DNA of 64,000 bases from UBA2334 sp964396895 (GTDB lineage: Bacteria; Pseudomonadota; Gammaproteobacteria; Burkholderiales; Burkholderiaceae_C): contig CAYNGJ010000001.1 of NCBI GenBank assembly GCA_964396895.1, positions 310,001-374,000 of the forward strand, in the 5' to 3' direction. Position 1 is the stretch's first letter. Every line of letters begins with the position of its first letter. Below are positions 1 to 7,854 of this stretch, in pieces. A program made the translations under genes and the position numbers. A model generated the notes under the pieces. That model did no database searches, had not been told where the DNA came from, and saw only the letters and a program-made list of their open reading frames with translations.

Positions 1-123
1 GCCCGGGTACAGGCCACCCCGTCCGTGAAACAGTCGGATGGCATCGTTGCCGGGCTGGGCGGCGGAGATGGTCTGGACGAGATGTTGCAATGGCAAGGAC
101 ATAAACGAATGGGGGATCGGCAT
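1..123 (-). CDS. N-terminal fragment of an uncharacterised protein (cut by window edge)
   Basis: Forty-one codons from an ATG at 123 stay open to the left edge, so only the N-terminus is visible. It starts 30 bp after the stop of the LysR gene on the same strand, so the two may be co-transcribed. Residues 31-41 read LFHGRGGLYPG. I associate this kind of motif, from memory only, with uncharacterised class I SAM-dependent methyltransferases of Burkholderiales. Function is therefore unassigned. Confidence 0.5.
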   Translation of the reverse strand, partial: MPIPHSFMSLPLQHLVQTISAAQPGNDAIRLFHGRGGLYPG

Positions 124-153
124 GGGCGCGAATGGCTTCAGGGCGGTGGGGTG

Positions 154-1044
154 TCAGTGAGGTGGCGTCACGTTGCCCGACCGGGACAGCCAGTCCGTCA
201 GCACGCGCACGTGAGCCGTGTCGCGACCTGGTCGCAGGGCGTAGGCGTAGTGCCCGGTGCACACCGATTCCAGGGGCAAGGCCAGCAGGCTGCGGGATTC
301 AAGCATGGGGGTCAGGAATGGCAGAGGTAACACACTCACCCCCAAGCCTTGCAGCACGGCCTGGATGGCCAGCACTGTGTTGTCGAACCACATAGGCGGT
401 AAGAGGTCAGCCTCTTTCACAGCATGCAGCTGGCACCAGGCGGGCCACAGGTCCGGGCGCGAACGGGCGGCCACACGCGGCCAGCCTGGCAGCTGTTGCC
501 TGAGCAGCGCGTTGCTGGTGAGCGGGAAGGTCCATCGAGGGTGGGTCACCAACGAGGCCCATTCGGGCATGAAGACGTGCGCGGGTAGGGGGTGCAATTC
601 GGCGGGATCTCGGCGGATGAACACATCGACCGGCAGTCGTGGATTGGCCGGGCCGTTGTCGGTCTGGATGTTCAGGGTGAGTCCCTGGCAGACGTGCTGG
701 ATGCGTGGTAATTGCGGGATCAGCCAATGCATGGCCAGCGTGACGCTGGTGTTGACCACCACGGGGCGTTGCATACGTCCGTTTTTTGAGGGGGAGAGGC
801 CGTTCACCACCTGATCCATGGCGGGTTGTATCCGCTGTACCAAGTCCAGCCCTTCCAGGGTGAGTTGGGCCATGTGGCCAGCCCGACGCGCCAGAAGAGG
901 CATGCCCAGGTGGGCTTCCAATGCCGCCACCTGTCGGCTGACGGCACCCGGCGTCAGGTGCATCGCTTGTGCTGCTGGCCGAATGCCCTTGTGATGGGCC
1001 ACGCTCAGGAAAGTGTGCAGGGCTTGAAAAGGCAGCGTGTGCAT
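154..1044 (-). CDS. LysR-family transcriptional regulator
   Basis: A 296-aa protein of normal LysR length. Residues about 4-62 form the winged helix-turn-helix, with AAQAMHLTPGAVSRQVAALE as the recognition part. The rest is the substrate-binding-like effector domain. I chose the ATG at 1044 because it gives the usual LysR N-terminus; the longer open frame upstream runs antisense through the lysE-type gene. No strong Shine-Dalgarno sequence is visible. It is divergent from that exporter gene, the common arrangement in which the regulator controls the exporter. The ligand cannot be read from sequence; an amino acid is the usual guess for this pairing. Confidence 0.9.
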   Translation of the reverse strand: MHTLPFQALHTFLSVAHHKGIRPAAQAMHLTPGAVSRQVAALEAHLGMPLLARRAGHMAQLTLEGLDLVQRIQPAMDQVVNGLSPSKNGRMQRPVVVNTSVTLAMHWLIPQLPRIQHVCQGLTLNIQTDNGPANPRLPVDVFIRRDPAELHPLPAHVFMPEWASLVTHPRWTFPLTSNALLRQQLPGWPRVAARSRPDLWPAWCQLHAVKEADLLPPMWFDNTVLAIQAVLQGLGVSVLPLPFLTPMLESRSLLALPLESVCTGHYAYALRPGRDTAHVRVLTDWLSRSGNVTPPH

Positions 1045-1157
1045 GAGGTGGTGTTGATGTTGGGTCAACACATGATCGCATGTTTCTCGCTTGTGACTTG
1101 GACCGGATCCGGGGAACACTGCTGACCGCTGCCCCTCGGGCATGCGAGGAGTTGAAC

Positions 1158-1790
1158 ATGGACGTGGCGTGGGCATATGGGGTGATGGTGCTGGTGACGG
1201 TGGCCTCCCCGGGACCCGGACAACTGATGACGATCGGCAATGCCTTGCGGCAGGGATGGTGGGCCGCCATGTTCGGGGTGACGGGCCTGAGTCTGGGGAC
1301 GGTGTGCATGGCAAGCGTGTCGGCTCTTGGGGCGGGACGGGTGCTGCTGTCCCATCCTCAGGCAGCGGTTGCCTTGCGGTGGGTGGGCGCGGCCTACCTG
1401 ATGTACTTGGCGTTGGTCGCATGGCGGCAGGCTTCGGTGGTGCAGCCACCGTTGCCTGCTGGAATGCCGTCGCGAACGGGCGCTGCAACGGCTTGGGGAC
1501 TGCTGGTGCGGGGCTTGACCTTGCAACTGACCAATCCCAAACCGGTGCTGTTCTTTCTGGCGGTGCTGCCACCGCTTGCCGTGGATGCGGCATCAGGGCG
1601 TTGGATGCCCTGGCGTGCCCTGGCTGCGGTGGGGGGGTACGTGCTGGCGCTGCTGTTCATCCATGGCACCTTGGCCGCTGTGGTTCTGCGTTTGCGCACG
1701 ACGGTGGTACATCAGCATGTTCGGCAGTGGCTCAAGCGAGGCAGTGCGGCGATTTTTGCGCTGTTTGCCGTGTTGTTGGTGGTCCGTTGA
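1158..1790 (+). CDS. LysE-family amino-acid exporter
   Basis: A 210-aa inner-membrane protein with about six hydrophobic segments. The N-terminal motif SPGPGQLMTIGNALRQG (residues about 18-34) is the family hallmark. The start ATG at 1158 is preceded by AGGAG at a good distance, which rules out the longer frame beginning at 1080. Members export amino acids or small zwitterions by proton exchange. It is divergent from the LysR gene, 113 bp away, and its promoter and the regulator's site should lie in that gap. Substrate unknown. Confidence 0.9.
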   Translation: MDVAWAYGVMVLVTVASPGPGQLMTIGNALRQGWWAAMFGVTGLSLGTVCMASVSALGAGRVLLSHPQAAVALRWVGAAYLMYLALVAWRQASVVQPPLPAGMPSRTGAATAWGLLVRGLTLQLTNPKPVLFFLAVLPPLAVDAASGRWMPWRALAAVGGYVLALLFIHGTLAAVVLRLRTTVVHQHVRQWLKRGSAAIFALFAVLLVVR

Positions 1791-1842
1791 TTCGTGGTTG
1801 CGCCCGGTGTCGAACCACGTTGGTTGGTGTGGGCGAGGCGGA

Positions 1843-2544
1843 TCAACCATCCGGGCAGGTGGTGACCTGAAGGCCTTTGGCGAATGGCGAGTCGTGGAGT
1901 TCGGCCATCCGGCTCGAAGTCCGATCGCGCATGCAATAGCGGCCCCAGGGTGTGCGCACCTCGGCTTGTGTCTGGGAGGCAGATCGACGCTCGTGCACAC
2001 TGACTGGGTCTGAGCGGACTTCAGGTGGTGGGCCTGATTGCCTGGCCATGATCGCTTGGGCGGCTGATGGTTCTGGGGTCACAGGCCCCTTGCTGGCCAA
2101 CATGCCGGCGGTAAGCCGGGGTGCATGGATGGAACGCCGTTGCGGGAGTTCCAGATCCAGCGGCTGTGCGGGTGCTTTGGCGGTGAAGGGGCTTGGCGTG
2201 GCCGAGACGGGGGCTGCAGTGCTGACCGTCGCCTCTGTGGGTGCTGGCGCCTCGGGCGCCGCGTGGGTGACCAGACTGGGCAATGGGGGAGGTCGGCCCC
2301 CCGCGGGGGCCGACCTCCCGGGCGCCGTTACTGCCGCGCGGGCGGGCGGGGTCTCTTGATCGGGGGGTGGTCGGGTTGGTGAGGGCAGTGGCAGCAGCAC
2401 GGCGTGCAGGGTTCGTTCGGGTGAGCGCTGGTCTTGCGCTGGACGCCATGTGACCGTGCCTCTGAAGCTCGGCATCCAACCCAGCACCACCAGGTGCGCC
2501 AGTAGCGATACCGCCAGAGCCCATGTGGTGTGACGAGATGTCAT
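1843..2544 (-). CDS. Proline/alanine-rich membrane-anchored protein, TonB-like N-terminus
   Basis: A 233-aa protein of unrecognised function. Residues about 8-24 form one hydrophobic segment preceded by a short positive N-terminus. A long Pro/Ala/Thr-rich, low-complexity stretch (about 50-190) follows, then a short C-terminal region with the only two cysteines (…WGRYCMRD…TTCPDG). The anchor plus extended periplasmic linker resembles TonB, but no TonB C-terminal domain can be recognised. The ATG at 2544 overlaps the stop of the XRE regulator by 4 nt, so translation is probably coupled. It closes a three-gene unit with the DUF2975 protein. Confidence 0.6.
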   Translation of the reverse strand: MTSRHTTWALAVSLLAHLVVLGWMPSFRGTVTWRPAQDQRSPERTLHAVLLPLPSPTRPPPDQETPPARAAVTAPGRSAPAGGRPPPLPSLVTHAAPEAPAPTEATVSTAAPVSATPSPFTAKAPAQPLDLELPQRRSIHAPRLTAGMLASKGPVTPEPSAAQAIMARQSGPPPEVRSDPVSVHERRSASQTQAEVRTPWGRYCMRDRTSSRMAELHDSPFAKGLQVTTCPDG

Positions 2545-2795
2545 GGGGTGGAGCCGACGTCGAGCGAATGTTTTTCAAGCTCGGGTTCAATGCCAGGCGC
2601 GTAGGCCAACAAGTCACCGGGTTGGCAGTTCAGTGCATGGCAGATTTTTTGCAGGGTGTCAAAACGCACTCCTCGCACCTTGCCGCTTTTCAGCAGCGAC
2701 AGGTTTTGCTCGGTGATACCCACCAGGGCAGCCAGGTCGCGTGAGCGCATTTTGCGTTTGGCCAGCATCACGTCCAGGGTCACGACAACTGGCAT
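2541..2795 (-). CDS. Small XRE/Cro-type regulator (YozG-like)
   Basis: An 84-aa DNA-binding protein. Residues about 17-62 form the helix-turn-helix, with GITEQNLSLLKSGKVRGVRF as turn and recognition helix and LNCQPGDLL closing the domain. I took the ATG at 2795, where the family normally begins; the open frame extends much further only by chance. It starts 2 nt after the DUF2975 gene stop and overlaps the next gene by 4 nt. Such small XRE proteins are commonly paired with DUF2975 membrane proteins. A role in controlling this little operon is inference. Confidence 0.9.
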   Translation of the reverse strand: MPVVVTLDVMLAKRKMRSRDLAALVGITEQNLSLLKSGKVRGVRFDTLQKICHALNCQPGDLLAYAPGIEPELEKHSLDVGSTP

Positions 2796-2797
2796 GG

Positions 2798-3385
2798 TCA
2801 GACGAACTCTTGGTTTTCCTGGGCAATGCGGGCTGCTTCCAGCATCACGCTGCCCAGCAGCACGATGAGGATGCCGAACAGCAATGCGGTGTAGTTTTCG
2901 AAGCTGATGTTCAACGTCAGTATTCGGTGGCCGGGCGGATTGTGCAGTGTGAGGGCCAGTGCGCCCAGCGTGGGCGTCAGTGTTTGCAGGACACCCATGC
3001 CCGTCAGCCAAAACCCCACGCGGCGAAGCAGTCGGGCGGTCCGTATGTCGAACAATGCACCTTGCCGGTAGTGCGCCAGCAGCTGGAGCAGGTTCTTCAG
3101 CGCCACCAGGCCCAATGTGCCGGGCAGCAGCAACGCTGCCCGCGTGAGCCACAGGCTGTCAGCGCTCAGGCTGGTGGGCAGGTGCTCGGAGGGTATGCGC
3201 CACTGGAATGCGGCCAGCTGAAGCAGCCACTCGGTGGTCATCCACCACGGGCTGTAGCCGATGGCGCCCAGCCCGGCGATGCTGCCCAGCGCGACCCACC
3301 AATACAAGCGGGTTGCCAAACGACTGGCGCGTGTGTCAGCCAGCGGGCGCATGACGGGTGAGCCGGATGGCGCATTTTTTTCCAT
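2798..3385 (-). CDS. DUF2975 family membrane protein
   Basis: A 195-aa inner-membrane protein with four predicted transmembrane segments (about residues 25-45, 80-105, 120-150, 165-185). Sequence features such as the LFDIRTARLLRRVGFWL stretch before the third segment fit DUF2975. Biochemical function is unknown. It is the first gene of a tight trio with an XRE regulator (2-nt gap) and a proline-rich anchored protein. In other bacteria DUF2975 genes often sit beside YozG-like regulators, so the membrane protein may modulate the regulator. Confidence 0.8.
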   Translation of the reverse strand: MEKNAPSGSPVMRPLADTRASRLATRLYWWVALGSIAGLGAIGYSPWWMTTEWLLQLAAFQWRIPSEHLPTSLSADSLWLTRAALLLPGTLGLVALKNLLQLLAHYRQGALFDIRTARLLRRVGFWLTGMGVLQTLTPTLGALALTLHNPPGHRILTLNISFENYTALLFGILIVLLGSVMLEAARIAQENQEFV

Positions 3386-3470
3386 GATGGGGATTCAGCA
3401 GGTAAGGGGCAACCATGGAGTGGTCGGATGGGTGATAAATTATTGTTTTACGTTAAAGTTTAATTGAATT

Positions 3471-4481
3471 ATGAGATTTTTAAACAATTGGCATACCTTG
3501 AATACTGGGTTTTGGCGCTTGGTGACCTGGGCGCTGGTGGCCAGCCTGGTTGGCGGGTGTGCTTCGTCGAATCGGCTGCTGCATATGTATGGAAGCACGG
3601 CATTGCCAGCACGAACGCAGACGTTTGCGGATGGTGGTCAGTCCGTTTACTACGGATTTCAACTCCAAGGAGAGGGAGTTGATCGCACCGTCAGGACTCA
3701 AGTGTTCCTCATCGGAGGCTCGGGTTGCCCGAGCTGGAAGTCGGTTCTCCCTGACTATGTCAAAGGTTTGCGCCAGCCCGCCAACGTCTGGGCCATGAAC
3801 AAGCGTTGGGTGACAGACCGGTCCACGGGGTTTTGGGATTGCGGACATGCTTTCGATCGTGACAACCGCCCTGCGCACTGGTTGGCCGACCAAGCGGCTT
3901 TCATCCGGGCGCGCCTGGCTGAAGCGCCACCACCTGTGACTCGGGTGATGGTGGTGGGTGTTTCCGAGGGGGCTTGGGTGGCCGGTCAACTCGCGCGGGA
4001 TGCGTCACTGGGGGTGACCCATTTGGTGCTGATTGGATCTGGCGCCTGGAGTCTGCGTCGCAATTTGGAGGTACTCGGCGTGCAATGGAATGGATCAGAT
4101 GGAGGGACGAAAATCCAGCGATCGCCCCACAGCTTGACGGAACGGTGGTGGGGGCATCCACACCAGTGGTGGAGCGATGTCCTTGACCTGGACCCACTGC
4201 CTGGTCTGCTGGCGTTGGACGTGCCCATTTGGGCGGCGATGGGTGCGGAAGACACCAGCGTGCCTGTGGCGTCGGTCCAGGCACTGGCGTCGTCCTTTGC
4301 TGACCATGGAAAACCCAACCTGACCGTAACGGTGTATCCAGGGGCCAATCACTTGTTGCAGGGCGCAACGGTCGACCACCGACAGGCGCTGTTTTCAGCA
4401 CTGTCGGCGTGGCTGGAGATACCACCCGAGTCGACGGCTGAGGTCGTCAGGCCTGCTGGCCCAACAACAGGTACTCCATGA
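3471..4481 (+). CDS. Lipoprotein with alpha/beta-hydrolase fold
   Basis: A 336-aa protein. An N-terminal signal ends in a lipobox (LVGGC, Cys about 30), so it is probably lipid-anchored in the envelope. The nucleophile elbow GVSEGA lies near residues 163-168. A plausible acid is in GAEDTSVPV and the histidine in GANHLL, giving a Ser-Asp-His triad in the expected order. Substrate unknown. The gene is AT-richer at its 5' end than its neighbours. Its last 35 bp overlap the 3' end of convergent argF, so the two mRNAs would be complementary there. Confidence 0.75.
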   Translation: MRFLNNWHTLNTGFWRLVTWALVASLVGGCASSNRLLHMYGSTALPARTQTFADGGQSVYYGFQLQGEGVDRTVRTQVFLIGGSGCPSWKSVLPDYVKGLRQPANVWAMNKRWVTDRSTGFWDCGHAFDRDNRPAHWLADQAAFIRARLAEAPPPVTRVMVVGVSEGAWVAGQLARDASLGVTHLVLIGSGAWSLRRNLEVLGVQWNGSDGGTKIQRSPHSLTERWWGHPHQWWSDVLDLDPLPGLLALDVPIWAAMGAEDTSVPVASVQALASSFADHGKPNLTVTVYPGANHLLQGATVDHRQALFSALSAWLEIPPESTAEVVRPAGPTTGTP

Positions 4482-5382
4482 GGGCTTTTTGGGCGTGCAT
4501 GCGGTTTTCGGCCTCGTCCCAGACCACACTTTGCGGGCCGTCAATGACTTCTGCCGTCACTTCCTCGCCCCGGTGGGCGGGCAGGCAGTGCATGAAGAGG
4601 GCGTCGGGCTGGGCCACGGCCATCATGTCGGTGTTGACGCACCAATTGGCAAAGGCCGTGCGGCGGGCCTCGTTTTCGGCTTCGTAGCCCATGCTGGTCC
4701 ATACGTCGGTGGTCACCAGGTCTGCACCCCGACAGGCGTCGATGGGGTTTTTGAAAACTTGGTAGCAAGAGGTGTCTGATACACAAGCGGTAGAGGCCTG
4801 AACTTCATATCCCCGTGGTGTGCTGATGTGCACGGTGAAGCCCAGCAACTCGGCGGCCTGCAACCAGGTGTTGGCCATGTTGTTGCCATCGCCCACCCAG
4901 GCCACGACCTTGCCGCGCAACGCGTCCAGCGGCTGGCCGCTGGCGGCGGGGCGGTGCTCGACCAGGGTGAACAGGTCGGCCAGAATCTGGCAGGGGTGGA
5001 ACTCGTTGGTCAGCCCGTTGATGACGGGCACGCGCGAGTGGGCGGCAAAGGCCTCGATCTTGGTTTGCTCGTAGGTGCGGATCATCACCAGGTCGGTCAT
5101 GCGGCTGATGACGCGGGCACTGTCTTCAATGGGCTCGGCCCGACCCAGCTGGCTGTCGCCGGTGGTCAGGTGCACCACGCTGCCGCCCAGCTGGTACATG
5201 CCCGCCTCGAAGCTCACGCGTGTGCGGGTGCTGGCTTTTTCAAAAATCATGGCCAGCGTGCGGTCGGCCAGGGTGTGGTGTTTTTCGTAGCCCTTGAATT
5301 TTTTCTTGATCAGGGCGGCCCGCGCCAGCAGGTAGGCGTATTCGGTGGCGTCCAGGTCCTTGAACTGCAAATAGTGTTTCAT
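4447..5382 (-). CDS. argF: Ornithine carbamoyltransferase
   Basis: A 311-aa cytosolic enzyme that makes citrulline from ornithine and carbamoyl phosphate in arginine synthesis. The carbamoyl-phosphate motif STRTR is at residues 51-55. The ornithine loop contains TSMG (DVWTSMGYE). The catalytic motif HCLPAHRGEEV lies near the C-terminus. Length is standard (about 305-335). It is 31 bp downstream of argD on the same strand, so the two probably form one transcript. The 3' end overlaps the convergent lipoprotein gene. Confidence 0.97.
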   Translation of the reverse strand: MKHYLQFKDLDATEYAYLLARAALIKKKFKGYEKHHTLADRTLAMIFEKASTRTRVSFEAGMYQLGGSVVHLTTGDSQLGRAEPIEDSARVISRMTDLVMIRTYEQTKIEAFAAHSRVPVINGLTNEFHPCQILADLFTLVEHRPAASGQPLDALRGKVVAWVGDGNNMANTWLQAAELLGFTVHISTPRGYEVQASTACVSDTSCYQVFKNPIDACRGADLVTTDVWTSMGYEAENEARRTAFANWCVNTDMMAVAQPDALFMHCLPAHRGEEVTAEVIDGPQSVVWDEAENRMHAQKALMEYLLLGQQA

Positions 5383-5413
5383 GGCTGTGGTCTCGTGGTG
5401 TCAGGGCAGGGGG

Positions 5414-6625
5414 TCACGGCGCTTCGGCCAGGAATTTCTGGATGATGGGCACCAGAATGGCCACCAGTGTGGCGGCATCGCCCTCGGTGAAGATGAGCGG
5501 GGGCACCAGGCGCACCACGGTGTCGGCGGTGACGCTCAGCAGCAGGCCGGCATCGGCGCAGCGCTGCAGCAGCACACCACAGGGGCGGTCCAGCTCGATG
5601 CCCAGCATCAGGCCCATGCCACGCACGTCTTTCACGCCAGGGGTGGTCATGAGCTGGGTGTGCAGCGCATTTTTCAGGTAAGTGCCCACTTTGGCCGCGT
5701 TGGCGAGCAGGTGTTGCTCTTCCATGATGCGCAGGGTTTCCACCCCGGCGCGCATGGCCAGCGGGTTGCCGCCGAAGGTGGTGCCGTGGTTGCCCGGCTG
5801 CAGGATGTTGGCCGCCTTGGGGCCCGCCACCACCGCGCCAATCGGCACGCCCGAGCCCAGGCCTTTGGCCAGGGGCATCACGTCGGGGACGATGCCCGCC
5901 CACTGGTGGGCAAACCACTTGCCGGTGCGCCCGATGCCGCACTGCACCTCGTCGATCATCAGCAGCCAGTCGCGCTCGTCGCACAGCACGCGCAATTGCT
6001 GCATGAAGTCCACCGTCATGGGGTGGATGCCGCCCTCGCCCTGAATGGCCTCGAAAAACACGGCCGTGATGTTGGCGTTGCCCGCAGTGGCCTTTTTCAG
6101 CGCCGCGATGTCGTTGCGTGGCACGCGCACAAAGCCTTCGACCAGCGGGCCAAAGCCGGCGTGGATTTTGGGGTTGGCCGTGGCGCTGAGCGTGGCAATG
6201 CTGCGGCCATGGAACGCGCCCTCGAACACCACCACTTCGGGCCGGTCAATGCCTTTGTCGTGGCCGTATTTGCGCGCCATTTTCAGGGCGGCTTCGTTGG
6301 CCTCCAGGCCGGTGGAGCAGAAAAACACATTCGTCATGCCCGACAACTCCACCAGTTTGGCGGCCAGGGTTTCCTGGCCGGTGACGTGGTAGTAGTTGCT
6401 GCTGTGGATGAGTTTGCCCACCTGGTCTTGCAGGGCTGCCACCAGTTCGGGGTGGGCATGGCCCAGGGTGTTGACGGCGATGCCGCCCAGGCCGTCCAGG
6501 TACTCTTTGCCGTTCACGTCCCAGACTCGGCTGCCTCGGCCATGTGACAGCGCAATGGGCAGTCGCCCATAGGTGTTCATGACGTGGGGAGAGGTGGCAG
6601 CGGGGACTGGGGAAGCGGCGGTCAT
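5414..6625 (-). CDS. argD: Acetylornithine aminotransferase (class III, PLP)
   Basis: A 403-aa cytosolic aminotransferase, usual family length. Visible signs are the N-terminal GRGSRVWDVNGKEYLDGLGG, the aspartate motif IDEVQCGIGRTGK, and the PLP lysine in LAKGLGSGVPIGAV. It converts N-acetylglutamate semialdehyde to N-acetylornithine; members may also act on succinyldiaminopimelate. I chose the ATG at 6625, preceded by CCGGAG, over the longer frame from 6658. It is followed by argF after 31 bp. A strong 12-bp hairpin about 60 nt upstream suggests leader control. Confidence 0.95.
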   Translation of the reverse strand: MTAASPVPAATSPHVMNTYGRLPIALSHGRGSRVWDVNGKEYLDGLGGIAVNTLGHAHPELVAALQDQVGKLIHSSNYYHVTGQETLAAKLVELSGMTNVFFCSTGLEANEAALKMARKYGHDKGIDRPEVVVFEGAFHGRSIATLSATANPKIHAGFGPLVEGFVRVPRNDIAALKKATAGNANITAVFFEAIQGEGGIHPMTVDFMQQLRVLCDERDWLLMIDEVQCGIGRTGKWFAHQWAGIVPDVMPLAKGLGSGVPIGAVVAGPKAANILQPGNHGTTFGGNPLAMRAGVETLRIMEEQHLLANAAKVGTYLKNALHTQLMTTPGVKDVRGMGLMLGIELDRPCGVLLQRCADAGLLLSVTADTVVRLVPPLIFTEGDAATLVAILVPIIQKFLAEAP

Positions 6626-6685
6626 GGAAAGGCTCCGGATGTAGGGGTTGAAAACCACACAGGCTCAGAATGAACCCACAAAACA

Positions 6686-6713
6686 CAACGGCCCAACGAA
6701 GGTTGAGCCGTTG
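6686..6713 (-). promoter_or_regulatory. Hairpin in the argD leader
   Basis: Two 12-nt arms (6686-6697 and 6702-6713) enclose a 4-nt loop. On the minus-strand RNA the single non-Watson-Crick position is a G-U wobble; on the plus strand it would be a C-A mismatch. The structure therefore fits minus-strand transcription into argD. A loose U-rich run (TGTTTTG) follows. It could act as an attenuator, a partial terminator or an mRNA stabiliser. Confidence 0.55.
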
Positions 6714-6806
6714 AAAAGCGATTTTAGGCGCAGCCGGGCAGGTGGTCGGCTGACAACCCTGGGCACTGGGGCTGACGTTCCCCCTTCCATCCCCAGGTTG
6801 CGACAG

Positions 6807-6818
6807 TCTTATATAAGA
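6807..6818. promoter_or_regulatory. Perfect 12-bp palindrome, candidate operator
   Basis: TCTTATATAAGA is a perfect palindrome in the 276-bp gap between divergent argD and the DUF3579 gene, 84 bp before the latter's ATG. It overlaps AT-rich sequence that could serve as a -10 region. From memory, similar TCTTATATAAGA-type sites occur in front of TCA-cycle genes in this family and are attributed to a GntR-type regulator. That link is unverified. Confidence 0.4.
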
Positions 6819-6901
6819 TAGAATACTTGCTGCGCCGCAACAGAAAGCGATCCTTCCTGGGCGTGCCGCGCTCCCATCGACTTCAACCGGGCCACCTACC
6901 C

Positions 6902-7234
6902 ATGGTCTCCAGCACGTCAAGGCAATTGTTCATCCAGGGGGTCACCAAAGCAGGCCGCACGTTTCGCCCCAGCGACTGGGCCGAGCGCCTCGCGGGCGTG
7001 ATGAGCCAATTCCGCCCCGGTGGTGCCACCCACGGCAGCCACCTCAGCTATTCACCCTGGTGCGTGCCCACGACCTTGGGTGGCATCAAGTGCGTCATCG
7101 TTCACCGCGACATGCAGGAGGCCGAGCCCATGGCCTGGGACTTTTGCATGAATTTCGCCCGCGACAACGACCTGCAGGTGGTGGAAGCCTGTTTGCTGCC
7201 CGATTCGCCAGGCTCGGCCAAGCCCCAGGGCTGA
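6902..7234 (+). CDS. DUF3579 family protein
   Basis: A 110-aa cytosolic protein of unknown role, typical of betaproteobacteria. The start of the domain (LFIQGVTKAGRTFRPSDWAERL, written here in part) and the stretch SPWCVPTTLGGIKC fit DUF3579. I chose the ATG at 6902 because the conserved part begins right after it. It is followed 31 bp later by a clear terminator and is probably monocistronic. Confidence 0.8.
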   Translation: MVSSTSRQLFIQGVTKAGRTFRPSDWAERLAGVMSQFRPGGATHGSHLSYSPWCVPTTLGGIKCVIVHRDMQEAEPMAWDFCMNFARDNDLQVVEACLLPDSPGSAKPQG

Positions 7235-7265
7235 TACCCGGCCTGCCCACCCGGCCACTGCGCAC

Positions 7266-7289
7266 GACCACCTGAGGGTGGTTTTTTTG
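7266..7289 (+). terminator. Rho-independent terminator of the DUF3579 gene
   Basis: ACCACC and GGTGGT form a 6-bp stem with a short TGAG-type loop, followed at once by seven T residues. It lies about 30 bp after the DUF3579 stop codon. Confidence 0.85.
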
Positions 7290-7325
7290 TGTCCGCTCCA
7301 TTCACGAGTCCGTGGCACTCGCCCA

Positions 7326-7377
7326 TGAAAAAACCGCCAGGGCCAGGGGCCAAGGCGGTCATTCAATTTTTTTGCTG
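7326..7377 (-). terminator. Rho-independent terminator downstream of rpsT (bidirectional)
   Basis: The arms at 7333-7359 (ACCGCC…GGCGGT, extended by complementary GGCC blocks) form a long GC-rich stem. On the minus strand it is followed by six T residues, placed as expected after rpsT. A T run on the plus side (7367-7373) means it may work in both directions. Confidence 0.85.
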
Positions 7378-7460
7378 GCAGCGCACCGTTTCAAACGGCG
7401 AAGGGTGCTGTTGGACCCTTCGGGCTGTTGGCTCCCGTCAGAGAGCCGGGGAGTGCCAGG

Positions 7461-7763
7461 TCAGGCGGCAGCGGCGGCTGCCATGCCTTTGACCTGGGCG
7501 CTCAGGCGGCTCTTGTCGCGAGCGGCCTTGTTTTTGTGGAAGATGCCCTTGTCGGCAATGATGTCCACCACGGATTGCATTTTGGCGAAGGCGTCGGTGG
7601 CCTTGGCCTTGTCGCCGGTCAGAATCGCTTTTTCAACGTTCTTGACGAAGGTGCGGTATTTGGAACGCAGCGAGGTGTTGGCGGCGTTGAGTTTGACGTC
7701 TTGGCGGGCGCGCTTGCGACCGGAGGCCAGACGTGGGTTCTTTTTCTTGGGCTTGGTTGCCAT
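7461..7763 (-). CDS. rpsT: 30S ribosomal protein S20
   Basis: A 100-aa, very basic protein that binds 16S rRNA in the small subunit. The N-terminus (MATKPKKKNPRLASGRKRAR) is typical for betaproteobacterial S20. The C-terminus ends in an alanine run. It is monocistronic and divergent from murJ, an arrangement common in Burkholderiales. A strong terminator follows. Confidence 0.98.
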   Translation of the reverse strand: MATKPKKKNPRLASGRKRARQDVKLNAANTSLRSKYRTFVKNVEKAILTGDKAKATDAFAKMQSVVDIIADKGIFHKNKAARDKSRLSAQVKGMAAAAAA

Positions 7764-7854
7764 GATTCAATGTCCTTAAAGGTTTGGGGATGTTGCCAGC
7801 AAAGCCCGCGATTGTAACCTGTTTGCCGGGTTGGCATCCCGTACACTGGCTGGT

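Noticed and set aside
154..1593. A 479-codon frame on the minus strand spanning the LysR gene and beyond
   Set aside because: Only the part from 1044 downwards matches LysR proteins. The upstream part is antisense to the LysE-type gene and has the skewed composition of a shadow frame.
1793..1819. Inverted repeat CGTGGTT…AACCACG after the LysE-type gene as a terminator
   Set aside because: Seven-bp arms with a 13-nt loop and no T run are weak; termination there is possible but not supported.
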